Of a stretch of 56,197 nucleotides of DNA, positions 49,154-56,197 are shown one piece after another. The notes beneath the pieces were generated by a model. The model saw only the letters and a list, made by a program, of their open reading frames with translations. It did not search any database and was not told the DNA's origin. Position 1 is the first letter of the stretch. Every line of letters starts with the position of its first letter. A program made the position numbers and the translations under genes. This DNA comes from Candidatus Zhuqueibacterota bacterium (GTDB lineage Bacteria; Zhuqueibacterota; Zhuqueibacteria; Residuimicrobiales; Residuimicrobiaceae): the NCBI GenBank assembly GCA_963169875.1, contig CAUJEL010000157.1, positions 1 to 56,197 of the forward strand, in the 5' to 3' direction.

Positions 49154-50224
49154 TTAAGCGATTGTGATCTCGAGCAGATGCGGATAGTACTCTTCGAATT
49201 CGATATAAGTGACATAGATGATACGGCCATTCTCGCGCGCCAGGGCCGGGTGTTCCTTGCCCGCATAGATGAGCTGCGGGTAGAGATGCGCATACGGATG
49301 TTCTTTGCGCACCTGATACAATTCAACCGAATCGCTCCACGGACCCCAGGGCTGCTCCGCCGTGCGGGCGACGATCTTGCCGGATAAATCCAGCGAATGC
49401 ACCGCGAGATACTTTCCCAGATAGGGATTAAAAGAGACCGACTGTTCGTTGGGCATGCCTGTGAAAACAGGTATGGCTTCTTTCACATGCGGGCTCCAGC
49501 GCGGCGCGGCATCGCAGAGGTACTCATAGTGGTCAAGTTGTGCGATTTTCGACTTGAAGACGCGTGCCAGGTAACAGCGCTGTATTTTATCTTCGTCCTG
49601 TAAAACCCCGTAATGATAGAGATAGTCGCCTGTCACATCGAGCACTGCGGAGCTGAAATGCGGACACTCCGCGGACCACCAGATGTCACTGCCGCGATGC
49701 CGGATGCGGGTAAATTGCCAATCACGGGTATTTCCCGCAGCCAATCCGGAGCCGATGATTTTGAAATTGACCGGAAATATCCCTTCAGCGATGGTCTCTA
49801 CTTTGATGAAATAAAGATAGAGGTTACCGCCGAGTTCCACGCCATGCAAGCACCAGATTCTGTGGCGATCGGGATCCTCTCCAGGCAAGAGCGGAATCAG
49901 CGCCTTGATGTGATTGTGCTCGTCAACAATATATTGATAATCCCTGATGCCCTCCGCCGCCGAGGAGTCGCGGCTGACCAGGCCGGTGTTGTTGAGCATT
50001 TTTTCAATGCCGGCCTTGCCGCTCATGTCCATGGGGCCAACCGGCCGGCTATGCGGATACCACAGACTTTCGCCGGGACTGCGGCGGCCGATGAGGGTAT
50101 CGCCGAAAAACCACAACTGGCCGTCTTGCAGGGGAATGGTGAACGCGCCATCCTGCCCCACCATGCGGTGCGGATTGTCCCTGAATTGAGCGCCTAAATC
50201 TCTGACGGATTGGATGGAGAACAT
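49154..50224 (-). CDS. DUF4185-like five-bladed propeller protein, cytoplasmic
   Basis: The 356-residue protein starts MFSIQSVRDLG with no signal peptide. It has the DUF4185 hallmark GQDGAFTIPLQDGQLWFFGDTLIG (by position about 26-49). Further blades read WWSAECPHFSSAVL, SVSFNPYLGKYLAVHS and LARENGRIIYVTYIE. The fold resembles GH43/GH117/GH130-type propellers, so it may be a glycosidase or phosphorylase, but the catalytic residues are not established. AAGAGAGA precedes the ATG at 50224. An in-frame extension to 50401 runs through low-complexity intergenic DNA and is rejected. A second, secreted member of the group lies at 54.0-55.9 kb. Confidence 0.75.
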   Translation of the reverse strand: MFSIQSVRDLGAQFRDNPHRMVGQDGAFTIPLQDGQLWFFGDTLIGRRSPGESLWYPHSRPVGPMDMSGKAGIEKMLNNTGLVSRDSSAAEGIRDYQYIVDEHNHIKALIPLLPGEDPDRHRIWCLHGVELGGNLYLYFIKVETIAEGIFPVNFKIIGSGLAAGNTRDWQFTRIRHRGSDIWWSAECPHFSSAVLDVTGDYLYHYGVLQDEDKIQRCYLARVFKSKIAQLDHYEYLCDAAPRWSPHVKEAIPVFTGMPNEQSVSFNPYLGKYLAVHSLDLSGKIVARTAEQPWGPWSDSVELYQVRKEHPYAHLYPQLIYAGKEHPALARENGRIIYVTYIEFEEYYPHLLEITIA

Positions 50225-50649
50225 GATAGTCTCTCTTATTAAGCAGATCCCGCGCCGCTGCGCGCCTCGGGATGCCGGCCTTTCACCCCCGCGCATGCCC
50301 AAGCTCCAGCAGGGGCATGTGAAATGCGCTGTTTGCCGCTCCCAATCTGGGGCCTGAGAGCGCGTAAAGCGGGGCGGCCCCCAATGAACCCGGCATGTCA
50401 TTGTTCGCAGTTCCGTCTTTAGACGGCTTTTGCGCCGGCTAACGCTGGATCAACAAGCCAGCATACATAACTATTCATAAACCGCAGAGTACGCAAAGGT
50501 CGCTGAGTTCTATCTTTGGATGTTATGAGAAGATTCTATAGCTGATTTTTCAGGATATTATATCAGAATGCCCGGTGTATTCATTTCTATCATATTCATA
50601 ACTCTGCGCATCTCGACGTGCTTTACGGTGAATTATTCACGCAAGGTAA
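50225..50649. other. 425-base intergenic region inside the glycan cluster
   Basis: No gene. It contains an inverted repeat, CATGCCC (50294-50300) with GGGCATG (50313-50319), flanked by TTTCAC and GTGAAA. A small stem CCGTC/GACGG lies at 50413-50426. Near 50480-50506 a quasi-repeat of the form ACCGCAGAGTACGCAAAG resembles short repeats I have seen scattered between genes in several environmental phyla. The GC-rich left part and AT-rich right part differ sharply, suggesting inserted repeat material. A promoter for the five downstream cytoplasmic genes may lie here. Confidence 0.4.
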
Positions 50650-53600
50650 CTATTCAAACTGTCTAAATAAGATCCTCTTGATCTCATTCGGACCCAGTTC
50701 CAGGGAGATGGCATGCGCTTTTACCGCTATGTCTTTTTTCACATTTCCCATGAAATCAATCTCCCTGGCTTGCGCATCCGTGAAAAAAAGCTCCGAGGTC
50801 AGCGTGACGCTTTCATGACGAACGTGCGAGCTGTTCTGCAGTAATAATTCATAACCGCGATGTTCGCCATCTACAGGCCGCAATGAAAGTATTTTTATCA
50901 AGGCATTGGAAGATTGCAGATGCTGTTTCACTGGTTCACTCCTGGTGAACCAACTTTTGCGAAAAACAGGTTCCGCGGCAGCCTCCCAGCCAAAAGCGGC
51001 GATGTCCGCCTCTCCCCTGTCCCGTTTCGTCAGGAAGAACCTGAACGCCACCGTTCCGTTGGTGTCCTCATTGCGGTTCCACGACTTGGGAAAATTATTG
51101 AGCAGATTGGCAATAACCACCGGACTGCTTCGGCTCGTATCCACCGCAAAGATGCGGCAATCGGGCGATGCGATCAAATAGCATGAAGTCTGTGTCCCCA
51201 CGCCGAGACCGCGACGAATGGAGAAAAAGTCATGTCCCACGCCTTTGAAGCGGTCCGCCAATCCGGTCACACCGCCCAGCGTCTCACTGAGAACCTCCCC
51301 GGATGTGGCGGTGAAAGCAAAAGGCAGTCCATATTCCTCGGTGTATTCGGTTTGCTGGAGTCCTTCGAGATTGACCTGCACAACGAGATCGATGCGATCG
51401 AGGCCGCGCCAGAGTCTGAGCTTGATCCATTTATAAATATCATCCTGGTAATGACCGGTCAGCTCCTCGAAAACATCATTTTTTTCAATATCTGTAACAT
51501 CCGCGTTTTGTGTCAAAACGGCGAAACGCTCCGAAAGCTGGAATCGCTTGCGCACGGGCCACAGCGAAGGCAGAGCCGCCGAGGGATCGAACAAATTTTC
51601 ACCGCTCCGTTTATCGATGATGGACCATCCCTTTTCTGCCAGGGTGATTTGGTAATATTCATTTTCGATGAATGGCGGCTTGTCATTTTTTTTCGCAGAT
51701 TCAGGTTGAGCAGTCACGAGTTCATACTGTCTGCTGCCAATGCCGGGCACCGCTTTAGCCAAAAAGACAAGTTTATCACCGCTGCGGTGTGCCGGCGTTT
51801 TGGTCCCGGCGCCGAGGTCGATCACCGCATAGTGGTTATGCTCTGTTTCCGGGAAGGCGATCTCCACCGGCATGGAGCGCTCCCAGGGCAGCGTGTTTAA
51901 GACAACCACGCCTTGCGACTCAAAACTTTCTTTGGTCACGGTGAGACGGTGGGCCATTTGCTCCTGCAGGGCCCGGGTGCGCAGATAGGCGTTGTGGACA
52001 TACGCTTCACGGATGGCGTCGGTCCACACATTCTCCGCCAATGAACCAAGGCCATATTCCATGCCGCTGCCATGCCCGGAAAAATGCAGGAGGTTATCGT
52101 AAATCATGTCGATTTCGGATGGATTCGCCGTGGTCTCGGGATACAAGGCCTGTGACAGCGCCGCCAGAATCTCCGCGCCGGGCAGCTGATTCTGCACCCA
52201 GCGATACTTGACCATGCGCCTGGTTTCACCCTGGTAAAGGATGTCCCAATCGGAGGTCCAGTCACCGCGCACCGTCTCGAACACTTTCCTGTCTTCACGG
52301 GGCAAGGTCCGGCAGAAATCGTTCAAAGTTGAAATGACGAACCTGGGATATTCGTACGCCTTATTCCATTTCAGCGCATTTTGATACTGGTTAATCGCAA
52401 TGCCGCTATTATCGGTAAAAGCGCCGCTGATGAGTATTTTATGCAGCGGATACTCCCGCTGCAAAAGATTATGGATGCGTTGCCAGATTCGATAACCCGT
52501 CGCGGTCGCATCGCGCTCCAGGCCATAGCGGGAGCCTTCAACGTAGGCTTCGGTCAGATAGAGCATGACCGTGTCCTGGCTGCTCCCCGCCCAGCGAAAA
52601 ACCTTGGGCAGACTTTTCTGATATTTGTAATCCGCAAACAATTCATTGATGCCATCCACCAGCACATGTACCCCGGCCTGGCGCAGGTACTGCGGCAGCG
52701 CCCAGGATTGGCCGGGGACATCGTTATAGACCGCGCCATAATAGTCGATGCCGTATTTTCGCTTGTACGATTCCGCGAGCCGGAAACTGGCGGCCATCTC
52801 CGCTTCACTGACCCATCCGGTGTAGGGATTGGTATAGAGCGGCGAAACGGCAATCCGGCCGCTGCGGATCAAATTAATGAGCTTGTCAAAAGCCGGTTTG
52901 GATCGCGCCTGGCGGTAGTTGTCCAGCAGCCACAGCGTTTCGATGGTCCATTTGAAATCGGCGTCCGCTTCGCATTGCGCCACCACCTGATCCAGCGTAT
53001 GCAAATGACGCTCGATGACGATGGGCTGTGGATTGGTGTAGCCGATGTCCATGTGCGTGGTCGGCATGAAATAGAGTTCATACTTGGGCAGCGGCTGCAA
53101 CGCAACCGTTTTGCCCAATTTGTCACTTCCCCACGCCAGGGTGGCCCTGGCCTTCCCAGCAGTCGCGGTCTCCGGAAGATAGATTTCCTTCTGATTGATG
53201 CCAAAGTGGACGCCGGTTAACTGAAAAGAATAGGACTTGTTTTTGTGTGCAATGGTCAAAGCTGCATCTGATTTATTCAGCAGGGACGATCGCAGCTCGA
53301 CAAAATATTTTTGCTGCAATCCATCATGAAGCTTTTTATAAAACAGGGTCGGCGTCAGATGAAAATCGGGTGTCACGGCCCTGGTATCGATCAGCACCGC
53401 TGCGTCTGCAACCGCTTCACCCTGCGGTTCCGTCATGCGCAGGTAAAAACCCCACTCATAGCGGATGGGATCGAAAAACGAGACCGTGTGATTACGGTGG
53501 GAATTGGCAACTTTGACCAGCAGGCGGTTTAGTCCCTGCTGCAGAGTCACATTCTCGACGAACTGGTCTTTCGTTGCATTAATTTCCTGCTTCGATTCAT

Positions 53601-54051
53601 AAATCAGCTTGTCATTGAGGAACAAGCCGGTTATGGTATTCCCCCCAAACAATAGCTGTACGTTTTGCTCACGCGCCGCATAGAGGTCCGCATAGGCGTA
53701 CACGATCTTGGCATACCAGATTTTTTCAGAGGTGTTAAACGTCTTCCAGCCATAATATTCATTGAAATCTGTAAAACCGTTTTCCTTGGGACTGATATAG
53801 AGCCATTCTGTACGTTTGCTGGCAACCGATAGATTTTTCTCCATGGCGCCAGGCAGCGGATGCAGGGCCGTCTCGTCGAGCGGTTTTTCGTCGGAGATGT
53901 CGCCGAAACCGATGGTCCTGATCTCGAAGGGGCCGTTGCTGAGCCAGACCGGGATGCTGCCATCCGCGCGCAAGGGGATTTTTTCGCCCCCGTGCGCCGA
54001 AGAATTTATGACACAGAAGAATAGACAGGCTATCATAAATCGATTTTTCAT
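50650..54051 (-). CDS. Secreted GH38-type alpha-mannosidase
   Basis: The 1133-residue protein has a signal peptide (1-20). A jelly-roll carbohydrate-binding-like domain (about 85-205) and a further sandwich (about 225-320) precede the family 38 catalytic core (about 325-640). The core has FMPTTHMDIGYTNPQP (zinc ligands H333 and D335), AVYNDVPGQSWALPQYL carrying the likely nucleophile, and GHGSGMEYG as a later His region. A long beta-rich C-terminal half follows. It should cut alpha-linked mannose or similar units in the periplasm or at the surface. The catalytic pattern (T/S-H-x-D-x-GYT-x-x-QPIV) is shared with the cytoplasmic enzyme at 40.3 kb. Its ATG overlaps the upstream CTD-protein stop as ATGA (54048-54051). 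Confidence 0.83.
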   Translation of the reverse strand: MKNRFMIACLFFCVINSSAHGGEKIPLRADGSIPVWLSNGPFEIRTIGFGDISDEKPLDETALHPLPGAMEKNLSVASKRTEWLYISPKENGFTDFNEYYGWKTFNTSEKIWYAKIVYAYADLYAAREQNVQLLFGGNTITGLFLNDKLIYESKQEINATKDQFVENVTLQQGLNRLLVKVANSHRNHTVSFFDPIRYEWGFYLRMTEPQGEAVADAAVLIDTRAVTPDFHLTPTLFYKKLHDGLQQKYFVELRSSLLNKSDAALTIAHKNKSYSFQLTGVHFGINQKEIYLPETATAGKARATLAWGSDKLGKTVALQPLPKYELYFMPTTHMDIGYTNPQPIVIERHLHTLDQVVAQCEADADFKWTIETLWLLDNYRQARSKPAFDKLINLIRSGRIAVSPLYTNPYTGWVSEAEMAASFRLAESYKRKYGIDYYGAVYNDVPGQSWALPQYLRQAGVHVLVDGINELFADYKYQKSLPKVFRWAGSSQDTVMLYLTEAYVEGSRYGLERDATATGYRIWQRIHNLLQREYPLHKILISGAFTDNSGIAINQYQNALKWNKAYEYPRFVISTLNDFCRTLPREDRKVFETVRGDWTSDWDILYQGETRRMVKYRWVQNQLPGAEILAALSQALYPETTANPSEIDMIYDNLLHFSGHGSGMEYGLGSLAENVWTDAIREAYVHNAYLRTRALQEQMAHRLTVTKESFESQGVVVLNTLPWERSMPVEIAFPETEHNHYAVIDLGAGTKTPAHRSGDKLVFLAKAVPGIGSRQYELVTAQPESAKKNDKPPFIENEYYQITLAEKGWSIIDKRSGENLFDPSAALPSLWPVRKRFQLSERFAVLTQNADVTDIEKNDVFEELTGHYQDDIYKWIKLRLWRGLDRIDLVVQVNLEGLQQTEYTEEYGLPFAFTATSGEVLSETLGGVTGLADRFKGVGHDFFSIRRGLGVGTQTSCYLIASPDCRIFAVDTSRSSPVVIANLLNNFPKSWNRNEDTNGTVAFRFFLTKRDRGEADIAAFGWEAAAEPVFRKSWFTRSEPVKQHLQSSNALIKILSLRPVDGEHRGYELLLQNSSHVRHESVTLTSELFFTDAQAREIDFMGNVKKDIAVKAHAISLELGPNEIKRILFRQFE

Positions 54052-55943
54052 CGAATCAACACCATTTTTTTGATTTCATGCCAACCTGGCGATTCCAGCG
54101 TATAGAAAAACACACCGCTGCTTTGATCCTGTGGCTGCCAGCGGGTCGTGTAGAGACCCGGCGCAAAAGTTTGCTGGTGCAGCAGCGTCTCCACCACCTG
54201 CCCGAGCGCATTGTAGATCCTAAGCGTGACCTCACTTTTTTTCAGGAGTTCGAAGGAGATCTGCGTGACCGGATTGAATGGATTGGGATAATTCTGCAGC
54301 AGGCGAAAAGCGCAAGGCATATTCGTTTTTTCTTTGATGCCTGAAGAATTCTCGAGCAGCGAAAATCTGATGAATCGCGGCCGGTAGATGTCGGCGATGT
54401 TGATATTTTCGGCGAAATTCAGCGTGTTGACGTTATAGCTGATCAACAGCGAGTTGTCGTCCGAAAGCGATGGGTGCGCCTTGGCATTATATATAAAAAC
54501 ATTGCTGGAGATATTTGCTTCGGGACACTGATAGATTTCGCTGTAAAAACCGAACGGTCCCACCGGCGTCTCGCCAAAGCGCACGATAACGGAGGAGCCG
54601 GCCTGCGCCACCAGCACATATTGGTCCCCCATTTCCGAGACGCTGAACTCCTGGGAGATGCGATCGGTGATACCGGCGCAGGCGTTGAAAGCCTCGCCCC
54701 ACTCCGCGCCATTCCAAAATCGCCACTGCGAAAAATCGAGAAAATTTTCCGGCAGCACGCGTGCAGCGACCAGTTTTTTGCCCGAGCCATCATCGCGCGG
54801 TCCGTAGATATAGATGTAACCATCCTGATGCTTGTTGCCGCTTGCGCGCGCATGCGGCATGATGGCCTGTCCGAAGACCACAGAGACGCCGCCCTCGTTC
54901 TTGAAGAACGGCAGATCCTGCTGCTGCACCAGGGCCGGGTGCCGATCATCATCCAGTTTGAAAGAGAGCAGGACCACGCCGTTAAGATTGAAATCAAAGG
55001 CGCCGCCCCCGGTGATATTCAGCCGCAGCGCAAAAACATGGATAATGCTGTCAATTTTGACGCCATCCATGAGCCAGTAGAAATCCTTGGCACCGGCTGA
55101 GGGTGTGGCCGGTGTAAAGACCGCCCTGGCGCCGGCGCCGCTTTGGTCCCACATGAATGAAATGCTGTCGGCGGTGGGCTTGTTTCCGCGCAGGTATGCC
55201 AGGGTGTTATTGACCAGAGTCGAATTAATGCGTTTGCCAGCGGCATCCACCTGTCCGAGAAAGGTATCGCTGAAGAGGAGCAGATGATCCTGTCCCTGCG
55301 GCTGTTCACAACCGTCCATGGGGATGGAGTAGATGCCGTCGGCGCCGGTCCACCCCGACTTGCGGTTGAGCAGGTCATTCCAATCCTCGGCGCGCTCCAC
55401 TTTGAAATTTTCGTCACAGGTTGTGCCAAGGGGAACAGCCACTTTGTTGGGATAGGAAAAGGGCGCCCAGCTGTCCACCCCGGCGCAGATCAAGCCGGAA
55501 GTGGCTTTGCTCACCAGATAGCCCAGTTTGAAGCAGCCCTCGGCATTGCCGGTCAGCAAGCGCAAATCGACATCGACCGTGACCGGAGTCTCATGCGCGT
55601 ATCCTTGATCTGATACCAGAGCGATCCACTTCATATCGCCCTCGAAATCGCCCGGCGGATAACAGGTAACCAGCGAGTCGGTCCATGCGTCGCTGGGGGA
55701 GAGAATGCCCGAACCCAGCGCGCAGCGGTACGTCGCAGAAAGCACCTGCCAATCCCTTGGCAGGAGGATGCCGACAACACCCTTGTGCGCATTGGGCTCC
55801 GGTACATCATTGGCGAGAATGGAGAGGCTGACAGTGATCTCGCTGTTCTTATCCGCGGATGCGGGTTGGGTGATCTGCACGATTTTGCAGCCGCTGAACA
55901 TCATGGTCATAGATAACACCGCAAGTAGAATAAGTTTTTTCAT
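54048..55943 (-). CDS. Surface lipoprotein-like DUF4185/DUF5005 propeller with T9SS-type sorting domain
   Basis: The 631-residue protein opens with a lipoprotein-type signal (MMFSGC, C19). A sandwich domain follows (about 25-180). Then comes a five-bladed propeller (about 185-535) with SGWTGADGIYSIPMDGC and LLLFSDTFLGQVD, the same hallmark as the cytoplasmic gene at 49.2 kb. A CTD (about 545-631) has LLQNYPNPFNPVTQISF, LRIYNALGQVV and a final EIKKMVLIR. A lipobox and a CTD together are an odd pairing, since one anchors by lipid and the other by type IX secretion. It likely binds or cuts glycan at the surface. The neighbouring PorV/PorQ-like gene ends only 2 bases upstream. Confidence 0.82.
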   Translation of the reverse strand: MKKLILLAVLSMTMMFSGCKIVQITQPASADKNSEITVSLSILANDVPEPNAHKGVVGILLPRDWQVLSATYRCALGSGILSPSDAWTDSLVTCYPPGDFEGDMKWIALVSDQGYAHETPVTVDVDLRLLTGNAEGCFKLGYLVSKATSGLICAGVDSWAPFSYPNKVAVPLGTTCDENFKVERAEDWNDLLNRKSGWTGADGIYSIPMDGCEQPQGQDHLLLFSDTFLGQVDAAGKRINSTLVNNTLAYLRGNKPTADSISFMWDQSGAGARAVFTPATPSAGAKDFYWLMDGVKIDSIIHVFALRLNITGGGAFDFNLNGVVLLSFKLDDDRHPALVQQQDLPFFKNEGGVSVVFGQAIMPHARASGNKHQDGYIYIYGPRDDGSGKKLVAARVLPENFLDFSQWRFWNGAEWGEAFNACAGITDRISQEFSVSEMGDQYVLVAQAGSSVIVRFGETPVGPFGFYSEIYQCPEANISSNVFIYNAKAHPSLSDDNSLLISYNVNTLNFAENINIADIYRPRFIRFSLLENSSGIKEKTNMPCAFRLLQNYPNPFNPVTQISFELLKKSEVTLRIYNALGQVVETLLHQQTFAPGLYTTRWQPQDQSSGVFFYTLESPGWHEIKKMVLIR

Positions 55944-55945
55944 AG

Positions 55946-56197
55946 TTAAAATTCGATCCCGAAAGTAAAGCGATTAATATCGTCAAATACGATTTCTGAC
56001 TGGACAAAGGAGTAATCCATTCTCAGTTTGACGCCGGTGATCTGCGGCGTGATGATGCCAAAGCCGCAGGATAATTTTCCCTCATCCGTGTTGAAACGGT
56101 AGCCGCCGCGTATGAAAAGCAGGTTGTGCAATTGCAGTTCCGTGCCCACATTCACCACCTCGACGTGATCGGTGGCATGCACCAGTTCAGCCGCGGC
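55946..56197 (-). CDS. PorV/PorQ-like outer-membrane protein, 3' end only
   Basis: The last 83 codons of a gene that runs off the window edge. The visible part (ELQLHNLLFIRGGYRFNTDE, GFGIITPQITGVKLRMDYSF, NRFTFGIEF) matches the C-terminal strands of PorV/PorQ (UPF0164-type) barrels, ending in phenylalanine. PorV shuttles CTD proteins from the T9SS to their surface anchor. Its place directly before a CTD protein fits that job. Only the end is seen, so the family call is moderate. Confidence 0.6.
   Translation of the reverse strand, partial: AAAELVHATDHVEVVNVGTELQLHNLLFIRGGYRFNTDEGKLSCGFGIITPQITGVKLRMDYSFVQSEIVFDDINRFTFGIEF

Noticed and set aside
50225-50401. N-terminal extension of the DUF4185-like gene
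   Set aside because: The added residues are Arg/Pro-rich and unlike the fold; the ATG at 50224 has its own ribosome site.
50413-50431. CCGTC/GACGG stem followed by CTTTT as a terminator
   Set aside because: It points rightward, where no gene would need it, and has no T-run on the minus strand.
52381-53220. A 279-codon plus-strand frame inside the secreted mannosidase gene
   Set aside because: Antisense to the GH38 catalytic core; a by-product of codon usage.

Overview
The window is about 56 kb of roughly 50 % GC DNA, densely coding, with no tRNA, rRNA, CRISPR array or intact mobile element that I could see. It comes from a Gram-negative bacterium. Heptose genes for LPS (rfaE1, gmhB), lapA/lapB, PBP1A, a heme-porin fusion and a PorV/PorQ-like protein all imply an outer membrane. 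Two proteins end in the 'QNYPNPFNP' type of C-terminal sorting domain (CTD) used by type IX secretion (T9SS)-like systems. That ending, with clear purine-rich Shine-Dalgarno (SD) sites before most genes (weak in Bacteroidota), suggests a deep FCB-group lineage such as Calditrichota, KSB1, Ignavibacteriota or a related candidate phylum. The phylum is inferred from style, not from a marker gene. Desulfoferrodoxin and multiheme cytochromes suggest an anaerobe or microaerophile that respires through its envelope.

Layout. 1-5.0 kb: a truncated-looking carboxypeptidase-regulatory-domain protein, a DUF1573 protein, and a two-gene unit of a TolB-like propeller and a large CTD-bearing amidase. 5.3-7.2 kb: rfaE1-gmhB and a two-iron-centre superoxide reductase. 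7.6-10.2 kb: a five-heme c554-like cytochrome followed by a single-heme cytochrome-porin fusion of Cyc2 architecture. 10.2-16.3 kb (minus): one operon running deoxynucleoside kinase, site-2 protease, membrane protein, PBP1A, sugar kinase, rRNA methyltransferase. 16.4-27.5 kb (minus): a B12-binding radical SAM protein and a partner-switching block of four SpoIIE/RsbU-type PP2C phosphatases, an RsbW-like kinase and an RsbV-like STAS protein, led by a propeller lipoprotein. 27.6-31.9 kb (minus): an AmmeMemoRadiSam cluster in which the Memo-AMMECR1 fusion, the radical SAM enzyme and a DUF362 partner all carry export signals. 31.9-38.6 kb (minus): a PAS/GAF sensor, a cyclic-nucleotide-binding protein, a Usp protein, a homocysteine methyltransferase, a SPOR protein and lapAB. 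38.9-40.0 kb: rsgA. 40.3-56.2 kb (minus): a nine-gene glycan-use cluster with two GH38-type mannosidases (one secreted, one cytoplasmic), a six-hairpin glycosidase, two DUF4185-type propellers, a lipoprotein esterase, a ROK kinase, a mannose-6-phosphate isomerase fusion and a PorV/PorQ-like protein.

How they work together. The glycan cluster reads as a surface-to-cytoplasm route for a mannose-containing glycan without SusC/SusD. The partner-switch block could merge one cytoplasmic receiver input, two GAF inputs and two membrane inputs onto one STAS/kinase pair, but no sigma factor is present, so its output lies elsewhere. Most promising for follow-up are the exported AmmeMemoRadiSam cluster, the cytochrome plus Cyc2-like pair, the four-phosphatase partner-switch block, and a 93-bp tandem duplication that preserves the scar of a lost glycosidase-esterase gene pair.
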